In this document: positions 17,900 to 24,887 of the stretch, piece after piece
How positions within the stretch are numbered: position 1 is the first letter of the stretch
Layout of the letters: every line of letters begins with the position of its first letter
NCBI GenBank assembly: GCA_965215475.1
Contig: OZ244061.1
Location: 1,488,001-1,552,000, forward strand
From: Bin80 sp965215475
Lineage (GTDB): Bacteria > Bacteroidota > Rhodothermia > Rhodothermales > Bin80
Direction of reading: 5' to 3'
Length of the DNA: 64,000 nt
Notes under the pieces: model-generated
The model's database searches: none
What the model saw: only the letters and a program-made list of their open reading frames with translations
What the model was told of the DNA's origin: nothing
Made by a program: the position numbers and the translations under genes

Positions 17900-19106
17900 C
17901 GGATCAAGTACCATACAACTAGATTACGGCTCTGAGGGGGTACCTTTGAATCTTGAAGGACTCAATGCTACGATACTGCGTCCGCACTATATCGAAGGTC
18001 TGCCGAATGAACATGCAGCATTCATTGAATCCGTTCGGAACCCCTATGGCACGCACCCCCTTCGTGAACTTGTTACCGTCGATGAATCCCTTGCAGTGGT
18101 GATCCCGGACCTTACTCGCGCACTCCCCAATGATCGTCTTCTACCATGGCTTTTTGAAGAACTCCAAGGTGTCAAACGAGAGAATGTTACCATTATCGTT
18201 GGGACAGGCACGCACCGTGGAAATACGGATGAGGAGCTACTGCAAATGGTTGGCCCAGAGATCATGGGCAAGTATCGTATTATCAATCATGATTCGCGGA
18301 ATTCAAATACTCTACTCCGCGCGGGTCGCAGTCCTTACGGATACGATGTTTTCTATACCGCAGATTATGTAAAGGCGGATCGTCGAATCCTGATGGGGTT
18401 CATTGAACCGCATTTTATGGCGGGATTCAGCGGAGGCTACAAAGCGACCTTTCCGGGAATTGCTGATTTAGAGGCCATCCAGACCTATCACGGATTCACA
18501 AATATTGCCCATCCAAAAAGTACCTGGGGTATTCTGGAAGGGAATCCAACTCAGAACCATGTCCGTGCGGCCGGAGAATTGCTACCCGTAGATTTTTTGG
18601 TGAATGTGACACTCAATACAGATCGGCAGATCACTGGATATTTCTGTGGAGAGGTCACTTCTGCCCATGAAGCAGGATGTGTTTTTTCCAGAGAAACTGC
18701 AATGGTCCGTGTTGAGGAGACCTTCCCCATTGTAGTCACGACCAATAGTGGGTTCCCCCTTGATCTAAACTTGTATCAGAGTGTCAAGGGAATGTCAGCC
18801 GCACATCCGATTACCACCAAAGATGGTCTGATCATTACCGCATCGCGGTGCAATGATGGCTTCCCTGAACATGGTGCATTCAAAAGTCAAGTGCTTCGAT
18901 GGGCAAGCGTTGAGGAAGCCTGGGCAACCATCCGAAACCCTGATTTTCGTGAGCCCGACCAGTGGCAAACCCAGAAACTTCTACAAATCCTGCAGACCTG
19001 CCGTGTTAGTCTATTCAGTGAATTGGATCCAGAACTGGTCCGAAGAGCTCATTTGATACCTATTAAGGACGTTCGGGGGCGATTGATGCTGAACTGGCAC
19101 GTCTGA
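17892..19106 (+). CDS. LarA-type nickel-pincer (NPN) dependent racemase (DUF2088)
   Basis: A 404-residue member of the lactate racemase family. The key residues sit at the same positions as in Lactiplantibacillus plantarum LarA: His108 (GTGTHRG), His174 (EPHFMAGFSGGYKA), Lys184, which carries the NPN cofactor, and His200 (QTYH). This strongly supports a working Ni-pincer enzyme that racemises or epimerises an alpha-hydroxy acid; lactate is only one of several known substrates. The cofactor makers LarB, LarC and LarE are not in this window and must be encoded elsewhere if it is active. It overlaps the SRPBCC gene by 8 nt. A weak hairpin (19107-19125) without a T-run follows. Confidence 0.88.
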   Translation: MSNGSSTIQLDYGSEGVPLNLEGLNATILRPHYIEGLPNEHAAFIESVRNPYGTHPLRELVTVDESLAVVIPDLTRALPNDRLLPWLFEELQGVKRENVTIIVGTGTHRGNTDEELLQMVGPEIMGKYRIINHDSRNSNTLLRAGRSPYGYDVFYTADYVKADRRILMGFIEPHFMAGFSGGYKATFPGIADLEAIQTYHGFTNIAHPKSTWGILEGNPTQNHVRAAGELLPVDFLVNVTLNTDRQITGYFCGEVTSAHEAGCVFSRETAMVRVEETFPIVVTTNSGFPLDLNLYQSVKGMSAAHPITTKDGLIITASRCNDGFPEHGAFKSQVLRWASVEEAWATIRNPDFREPDQWQTQKLLQILQTCRVSLFSELDPELVRRAHLIPIKDVRGRLMLNWHV

Positions 19107-19167
19107 ACAGGCCTGATACGCCTGTCGCCGTAATGCCCGAAGGGCCGCTGACGATTCCGTATGTCGG

Positions 19168-19869
19168 CTAGAGTCCGAGTATGCTCTGAAGTTCCTTGAT
19201 CATAAAATTTGCAACGAAGCGATTTCCTGCCGCATTCAGATGAACACCGTCCGTCGTTAATATTCCGTCGTAGGCCTTGTTCTGATTCTGATCCATCAGA
19301 TAGGCTTCAAGAGATACACGTAGATCGCAGAGATGTACGCCCTTTTCTTTCGCGACATTCCGGATCAGTTGTGCATATTCTCCCAAACGTAGATTCACTT
19401 CTGCATTGCTTTCTATATTTTCTCCAATTACACTGGGAGTACACAAAAGCACGGCCGCCCCACTGGCTTCTATGCGATCAATCAACTCTCCGAGCCCCTC
19501 CTCAAAGGTTTTGGGGTTCGTGCCGGTAACATGATCGAATTCGAAATGATGCCAGACATCATTGATTCCGATATAGATCACTACATGCGTTGGCTCATGT
19601 GCGAACACATCCTCATCCAACCGTGCCAGAAGATCGGGCACCTTATTACCACTGATGCCTGCCCCCAAAACTTCAATTTCTCCATCAAACGTTTGCAACG
19701 AATCTGCAACCAGCGTAACATACCCGCCCGGATTTGCCCCGGCTTCTGTGATGGAATCACCCAGAAAAATGATGCGTGACTGCCCAAGACTAGGCGCAAC
19801 GACCAGCACAGAGAAAAAAAGTGTCAAAGATATGGCAATGGATCTCTGACATAACAAGATATGCGGCAT
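19168..19869 (-). CDS. SGNH/GDSL-type lipase-esterase, exported
   Basis: A 233-residue hydrolase of the SGNH family (TesA / lysophospholipase L1-like). It has a signal peptide (about residues 1-29), block I IIFLGDSITEAG with nucleophile Ser39, block II Gly (GAGISGNKVPDLL), block III GINDVW with the oxyanion-hole Asn, and block V DGVHLNAAGN carrying the catalytic Asp and His. Acts outside the cytoplasm on an ester of unknown identity. It converges on the racemase gene and stands alone. Confidence 0.9.
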   Translation of the reverse strand: MPHILLCQRSIAISLTLFFSVLVVAPSLGQSRIIFLGDSITEAGANPGGYVTLVADSLQTFDGEIEVLGAGISGNKVPDLLARLDEDVFAHEPTHVVIYIGINDVWHHFEFDHVTGTNPKTFEEGLGELIDRIEASGAAVLLCTPSVIGENIESNAEVNLRLGEYAQLIRNVAKEKGVHLCDLRVSLEAYLMDQNQNKAYDGILTTDGVHLNAAGNRFVANFMIKELQSILGL

Positions 19870-20002
19870 TTCTGATTACTGTCTAAATTAATTTGACGAG
19901 GCCTTTCTAGAACTCTCTTTCTGACCACTACAGTGCTTGTGATAAAAAGGTTCTGGTTGGATCAAAATTTACTGAATAATCGCAACTTTGATGAAGATTC
20001 CG

Positions 20003-20100
20003 ATGCTCGTTCAAGATCTCTATCACTTGAACGTAAACATTACTCTGAGAGTACCTGAGAGGATCTTTTCTATCTGGATCAGAGGTTTTGCAGAGCCTTA
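20003..20100 (+). repeat. Dispersed ~98-bp imperfect palindrome, copy 1
   Basis: This segment ends with GAGGTTTTGCAGAGCCTTA and aligns over its full length with the copy at 21695-21797 (in opposite orientation), sharing blocks such as CTGATCCAGATA and CTCAGAG read on the minus strand. It also aligns more weakly with the copies at 24692-24786 and 48686-48778. It occupies most of the gap 19870-20185 upstream of the NYN gene. A minus-strand frame through it (19928-20158) looks fortuitous. Confidence 0.7.
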
Positions 20101-20185
20101 TAGAAAAATCTAAACAGGAAAACAAAGAATTAATCAATACGTTAATAATGATGCCCATTTTCTTCGTTTAACCTCGTATAAATTA

Positions 20186-20689
20186 ATGGTTCTTATGATT
20201 GACTATGATAACCTTGGGCGTCTGAAAAGAAGGAGTCTGAGTCAAATTATTCAAATTTTGACAGAAAAAATTCCTGAATCAAATGTGACTTCGCTAAAAA
20301 ACGGGATGAAATGTCGGCTATATGGAGGCTGGTTGTACAGGGGAAATCAGCGTACACGGATGGCTCGAGATTTATTAAGACAGATTCACGGAGAATTTCC
20401 CCTTCGCATTCGAGTGCATGATCACCAAGGATTGATGAAGAAACCCGAATTGGCCACATCTCTCATATGTGATTCAATGAGTGATTTTCCTGATACGTTC
20501 AGAATACGCTCGCAACCGCCACGATTGAATGTGAGGAGATTTCCACTCCAAGGATGCAAGCAACCCATCAGCTGTCCTATCTCCGCAGTAAATTCATTTT
20601 GGTACCACAAGACTTGTGTTCATGAAAACTGCAGAGTGTCACCTGATGATGCATTTATTCGGCCAGAACAGAAATTAGTAGATTCCATG
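20186..20689 (+). pseudogene. NYN-domain (PIN-like) nuclease, 5' part, interrupted by an insertion
   Basis: Residues 1-168 of a NYN-domain protein. It begins MVLMIDYDNL, where the first Asp pair (D6, D8) is the classic NYN/PIN catalytic start, and ends IRPEQKLVDSM, the conserved helix with Glu/Asp. NYN domains are metal-dependent nucleases, usually acting on RNA. At 20689 an inserted element starts, and the frame continues into it for only 45 unrelated residues. Joining 20689 to 21941 restores a 235-residue protein in frame, with the third motif SGDDDMWPG in the downstream fragment. Start could also be the ATG at 20195. The partner NACHT NTPase follows the 3' part by 13 nt. Confidence 0.8.
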
Positions 20690-21178
20690 TATCCGTCCGA
20701 GAATCCCATATATTCTGGATCGGTTTGCGCTTGTAAGCAGAGACGCAAGGGGGGCTTAGGGTTGGTGTGTAGAATTCATACGATTCGTAACCAAAATTCA
20801 TCCACAAATGTCAATTGGCGGTAAATCTTGAAAAAATCACGTTTGTCATCAAAATGATCTGGAGTTCTCTTTTTGGGGAGCACAAGAGGAGGCGTAAGGT
20901 TGACCTGCATGCCTGAGGTTTGCGAAATCAAAACTCGAGAGTTTTGCAAGAGGCTCTTATTGATTGATTTGGTAAGGAGACATCTACAAATAAATGGGGA
21001 TACCCCTTTTTGAGTGAGTAAACTCCAGAAGAAGAAGAATGCGAAGGATCAATAGACGTCCCGAAATCCTGTATGACAGGTAAAGGCAGGGATTCAAGTC
21101 AATCAAGGAAAAAACAACCATCCACAGGGTACTTTTTCCTGTAAATCGTAGTGAAACCTATTTTACTTCAATTCATAT

Positions 21179-21559
21179 ATGACCGAGCAAAATCCTGACC
21201 AAGTGGGTCAATTTACCGGGATTTCTTACTTGCTTCGCAAGCCTGAACTCACAGCAGATGAGGCCAATGAACTCACAGAACTGATCACGGACATGGCATC
21301 AGCAAACGTATTAGAAAGGATTGACACGATCCGAACTCGCTTGGAATCCAAGTTTGATGGCAACATCGCTCAATTGAACTCCAAGTTTGATGGCAACATC
21401 GCTCAATTGAACTCCAAGTTTGATGGCAACATCGTTCGATTGGAATCCAAGATTGATTCTCAGAATGCAAAGTACAATACCATGATTGTCATCCTGAGCA
21501 TCTTAGCAGCCACGGGAGTTCTTGGATTTTTGGCAAACATCTTCAATTGGGGTGTCTAA
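21179..21559 (+). CDS. Coiled-coil protein with C-terminal membrane anchor, cargo of the element
   Basis: A 126-residue protein. Residues 1-45 form a helical head (GISYLLRKPELTADEANELTELI). Residues ~46-100 are a coiled coil built on an 11-residue unit (SKFDGNIAQLN) repeated three times plus a partial fourth. Residues ~102-121 are a transmembrane helix (MIVILSILAATGVLGFLANI). This resembles the short DUF1640-like coiled-coil/tail-anchor proteins. Function unknown; it does not look like a transposase. It is carried wholly inside the inserted element. The start ATG at 21179 has no strong Shine-Dalgarno sequence. Confidence 0.75.
   Translation: MTEQNPDQVGQFTGISYLLRKPELTADEANELTELITDMASANVLERIDTIRTRLESKFDGNIAQLNSKFDGNIAQLNSKFDGNIVRLESKIDSQNAKYNTMIVILSILAATGVLGFLANIFNWGV
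21347..21445 (+). repeat. 33-bp in-frame tandem repeat, three units
   Basis: Units start at 21347, 21380 and 21413. The first two are identical and the third differs at a few positions near its end; a fourth partial unit begins at 21446. Each unit encodes 11 residues (SKFDGNIAQLN), a hendecad suited to a coiled coil. Copy-number change would stay in frame. Confidence 0.95.
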
Positions 21560-21694
21560 TTTACTGTTTGCATGGATGAATATGAATCTACACGGATTCA
21601 CATAATGTGACGTGACCATAGTGATGAAAGAAGTAGTTTTATACATCATTAGGCTTGGATTCTTTACTTCTATCCAGGTGGAGTGGATCTTTAT

Positions 21695-21797
21695 CCAGAG
21701 GCTCTTGCACCCCCCTGATCCAGATATAAAGATCCCTTCAGGTATTCTCAGAGCAATGTTTGCACCCAAGTAAGAGAGATTTTGCAAGAGCATCTCC
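21695..21797 (-). repeat. Dispersed ~100-bp imperfect palindrome, copy 2 (inverted orientation)
   Basis: Starts GAGGCTCTTGCA and ends TTTTGCAAGAGCATCTC, so the ends are inverted repeats of each other. The body aligns best with the reverse complement of 20003-20100 and less well with the copies at 24.7 and 48.7 kb. It lies inside the element that interrupts the NYN gene. Confidence 0.7.
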
Positions 21798-21931
21798 AAG
21801 ATACCCCGAAAAACAGATTCTCCACTTAGTGTCATTCTTCAAGTAGAGTGACGACTTAACTCTACGGTTTATACTCGATTAAGCTGTTAGTGGGACCCCT
21901 ACTAAATTATATGGGATTCTCGGATAGATGC

Positions 21932-22144
21932 GATTCCATGATCGTAGTTGATTTGATCCATTCTTCGACGCATCAAAAAGAGCATGTGGTATTAGTATCC
22001 GGGGATGATGATATGTGGCCCGGCATTCGGTATGCACTACTCAACGGTGCATGCATTACGCATTTGGTTCCTAGATCTCCTAGACGGAAGGGATATTTGC
22101 ATGATCATCTGTTGACGAATCGCTATACCTTTGTAGAACTTTAA
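21932..22144 (+). pseudogene. NYN-domain nuclease, 3' part
   Basis: Starting with the second GATTCCATG duplication, the frame encodes DSMIVVDLIH, then VVLVSGDDDMWPGIRYALLNGA and ends NRYTFVEL. VSGDDDMWPG is the last acidic motif of NYN domains. It supplies residues 169-235 of the restored protein. An ATG at 21890 inside the element could in principle start an 84-residue product, but that would lack the N-terminal catalytic Asp. The NACHT gene begins 13 nt after the stop codon. Confidence 0.8.
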
Positions 22145-22157
22145 TCACCGTGAATAG

Positions 22158-24449
22158 ATGCAGTTTGACAATTTTCAGCGTATCGTTACTACATTTGCCG
22201 ACGAAGATAACGAGGTGGTTGTGGAAGAAGGCCATCTGCTACTCTCTATTCGAGGCGAGCTAGTTGAGGCGGAAATCAGGATAGATCCCCTTGATGGAGT
22301 CAAGGTAGTGTATGAGGGAGAAGAGTGGTCGGCAAGACGATGGATTCATTCATATCTCGCGAAACTTAATATGCTCGCAGATAGGATCATTGATTATATC
22401 GATCCGCCAAAAAACTATGTATCTCCAAGTGTGGATTTACTTGATTGGAGAGATGAGTCAATCAAGAAGGACTCTTCTTCCGACTCGACCACTTCACTAC
22501 GGGAGATGCTCGCGAAATCTCCAGGAGGAACTACGTCGGTATACTTTTTGACATCCGATGCTGGAGAAGGAAAAACCTCTCTGATTGAGAAAATCTCTGT
22601 AGAACAGGCCAAGGCGTTCAAGAACAGAGAAACGGGCACTCTTATTCTTCCCGTTTCCTTAGGTGGAAGGTCATTTTTGCGTTTTGATGATGTTGTTATT
22701 GCATCACTAATGAATCGACTTCGGTTTCCATATCTGTACTACGAGTCATTTATTGAACTGATCCGAATGAGTGCGATCATCCCTGCATTTGACGGATTTG
22801 AGGAGGTACTCGTAGATGTCCAGTCTAACGAAGCTGCCTCGGCTGTTGGACATTTCGTTAATCAATTGTCTTCTTGTGGAACTATATTGATCGCAGCACG
22901 AAAAGCGTATTTTGATAGATCACTGAATTCTCAAGTAAAATTACTTGACTCTATTCGTTCTGAGAACGAAGCGCAGATCCATCGTCTTGTTCTTAACAGG
23001 TGGGATCGAAAGGTATTTACAGAGTACGTAACCCTCCGAGAATATCCTGAACCGGATTCTTTATATGAGCTGATCAAGAACCGACTTGAAAGGTCAGATC
23101 ATCCACTGTTAACCAGAGCAGTTCTTGTTCAGAGACTTGTTGATGTAGCACAAGATGAGGGTGGCGATCTTGATAAGTTTTTACGAAGACTCGGCCAATC
23201 ACAGGTAGATTATTTTTTCGATTTTATTGAGACAATCGTTGAACGAGAGGTTAACGAAAAATGGATTACTCGGTCAGGAACTGATCACTCACCACTACTC
23301 ACATTAGATGAACATCATGAATTGCTCTCGCAAATTGCATCAGAAATGTGGATCAATGCCGTGGATGCTCTCAAATTCGACGTGATTGAACTTATTCTTG
23401 AATTGTTTGCTGCTGAGAAAGATAAGAGCAGCGATGTGGAACGTCAAATGTCAAAACGCATTATGGATCATCCACTTCTGCGTGAGGACAAATCTCTGGG
23501 CACCTCACGGAATATCACACGAATTTGTTTTGACCATGAAGATTTTCAGGAATTTTATTTAGGACAAGCTTTAGCCCGCGCTTTGTTAAGCTCAAATGAT
23601 AGCTTCGACACAAAATTGATTTTGGATGCGGGAAAACTTACAAAACCTGTTATCCTCGAAACTGCCCGGTATCTGAAAAACCAAGAGGTGAAATCAATCG
23701 ACGAAGTCATGATGAACCTTGAATGTCTATCCCAGAAGGAACGACAAGTATCTTACATTCGGGAAAATTGTGGGATTTTGATGCTTGAATTCGCTCAATA
23801 TGCGACACAATCTCATTCAATACGAGAGGTACATTTCCCTGCACATGCTCTCAAAAATCGAATATTAAAAGATCTTCAAGTACACAACTGTACTTTTGAC
23901 TCAACGAGATTGGATCACTCAAAAATCACAAATTGTAGCTTCCATGGATGTCGTTTTTGGGAGCTGGTACTTGATGATTCGAAAACATTATCTATGAATA
24001 AAACAGAGTTTCACAGTTGCACCTTTGACTGTGTATCCATTGTGAGTAGCTCTGAGGAAGAACCACGGGAATTCCGTGAACCGAAACAGAAACGGGCTAT
24101 ACTCGAAAACAAGGGTTTTGATCTCAATCTAAAACCTCAATCCACAACAATTTTGAACGATATTCATTCTCCTCAAATGGACAATGACATGAAAGTTGCC
24201 ATGAAGTTTATTAAGATGTTTCATCGGGCCACCACAGTAAATGAGAATGCCATTTCTCAACGTTTGCGTAATCAAACAAATCATTTTATGGATAAAATTC
24301 TTCCAGAACTCACCGATGCAAAACTCGTAGAGAATACAGGAAAGTCCCAAAACAAATACCGACTGAAGGTGCCAAGATCAAAGATTGACAATTTTCTTAG
24401 GGATTCGGGAAATACATTCTCGGAATTTATTCGGATGGCATCCGTCTGA
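22158..24449 (+). CDS. NACHT/STAND-family NTPase with pentapeptide-like repeats and C-terminal helical domain
   Basis: A 763-residue protein I read as a STAND ATPase. Residues 1-110 form an unrecognised N-terminal domain. A P-loop NTPase follows: Walker A SDAGEGKT (133-140), NACHT-type Walker B AFDGFEEVL (210-218; D212 with E215/E216), and a sensor strand ILIAARKAYF (243-252). A helical ARC/wHTH-like stretch covers ~270-500. Residues ~556-630 are rich in Cys/Phe-containing five-residue steps (NCTFDSTRLD, NCSFHGCRFW, SCTFDCVSI), like a short pentapeptide-repeat sensor. Residues ~675-750 look like a winged helix (AISQRLRNQTNHFM). Bacterial NACHT proteins are known phage-defence sensors. It is in an apparent operon with the NYN nuclease (13-nt gap), which would be the natural effector. 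No strong Shine-Dalgarno precedes the ATG. Confidence 0.8.
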   Translation: MQFDNFQRIVTTFADEDNEVVVEEGHLLLSIRGELVEAEIRIDPLDGVKVVYEGEEWSARRWIHSYLAKLNMLADRIIDYIDPPKNYVSPSVDLLDWRDESIKKDSSSDSTTSLREMLAKSPGGTTSVYFLTSDAGEGKTSLIEKISVEQAKAFKNRETGTLILPVSLGGRSFLRFDDVVIASLMNRLRFPYLYYESFIELIRMSAIIPAFDGFEEVLVDVQSNEAASAVGHFVNQLSSCGTILIAARKAYFDRSLNSQVKLLDSIRSENEAQIHRLVLNRWDRKVFTEYVTLREYPEPDSLYELIKNRLERSDHPLLTRAVLVQRLVDVAQDEGGDLDKFLRRLGQSQVDYFFDFIETIVEREVNEKWITRSGTDHSPLLTLDEHHELLSQIASEMWINAVDALKFDVIELILELFAAEKDKSSDVERQMSKRIMDHPLLREDKSLGTSRNITRICFDHEDFQEFYLGQALARALLSSNDSFDTKLILDAGKLTKPVILETARYLKNQEVKSIDEVMMNLECLSQKERQVSYIRENCGILMLEFAQYATQSHSIREVHFPAHALKNRILKDLQVHNCTFDSTRLDHSKITNCSFHGCRFWELVLDDSKTLSMNKTEFHSCTFDCVSIVSSSEEEPREFREPKQKRAILENKGFDLNLKPQSTTILNDIHSPQMDNDMKVAMKFIKMFHRATTVNENAISQRLRNQTNHFMDKILPELTDAKLVENTGKSQNKYRLKVPRSKIDNFLRDSGNTFSEFIRMASV

Positions 24450-24887
24450 GAATTCGAGGTTTTGCCGAGCACTAGTATTTATTATTTCACCATCAAATGT
24501 CGGATGAATCGCTTGAGCTTTATTTGTACGTCGTTAGTGGCGAGTTGCCGGCCAACTTTTGCTCGGGTCTGATCTATGGCTACCTGTCAAGAAGTGATTT
24601 GGTTGCGTACTGTGTCGGTGGAATCGATGTGGCGATGGAGGCACTGTGGGATCATTGGTTATTCGGATTGAAAATATCTTATATTGTGATCTTCTTGCAA
24701 AACCTCTTTCATTGGAAAGTAAATATCGCTCTGGGAGTAGTTGGGGGCATATTTTACAGATTGGAAGAGGGTTTTGCAAGAGCCTCTTGTTATTTGAATG
24801 ACCAAGAGATCTGCTCTTACTTATTCACGGTTTCTAATCAAACATGCAGTCAAGCTTTGACTCCATCAACCTTTTATTGACCTATAT
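24450..24887. other. Intergenic region between the NACHT and PSD1 genes
   Basis: No convincing gene; a plus-strand frame at 24497-24880 runs through a repeat and lacks any family signal. It holds palindrome copy 3 (24692-24786) and another TTTTGC-containing fragment (24454-24465) that may be the worn end of a further copy. Confidence 0.6.
24692..24786 (+). repeat. Dispersed ~95-bp imperfect palindrome, copy 3
   Basis: Runs from TTCTTGCAAAACCTCTTTC to GGTTTTGCAAGAGCCTC. It matches 48686-48778 along its whole length with roughly four in five bases identical and a single one-base gap. The ends are ~20-bp imperfect inverted repeats. Confidence 0.88.

Larger units (their letters stand above)
20690..21931 (+). 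mobile_element. 1,242-bp non-autonomous transposable element with 17-bp terminal inverted repeats
   Basis: The element is flanked by a 9-bp duplication GATTCCATG (20681-20689 and 21932-21940). Near its ends, TCCGAGAATCCCATATA (20696-20712) is inverted perfectly at 21908-21924. Removing the element plus one duplication re-forms an intact NYN gene. No transposase is encoded; the only convincing gene is the coiled-coil membrane protein at 21179-21559. Its right end shares TACTAAATTATATGG with a site next to an IS1595-type transposase remnant at 6.3 kb, which hints at the family that moved it. It also contains one ~100-bp palindrome copy (21695-21797). Confidence 0.85.

Noticed and set aside
19928..20158. 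76-codon minus-strand frame upstream of the NYN gene
   Set aside because: It overlays palindrome copy 1 and shows no independent conservation.
20186..20824. A single 212-residue plus-strand protein including the start of the insertion
   Set aside because: Residues after 168 come from the inserted element, are unrelated to NYN domains, and the true continuation lies at 21941.
21347..21445. Possible CRISPR array
   Set aside because: Three directly adjacent 33-bp units without spacers; they are an in-frame coding repeat.
24497..24880. 127-codon plus-strand frame between NACHT and PSD1 genes
   Set aside because: It runs through a dispersed palindromic repeat; the second copy of the repeat does not keep the frame.
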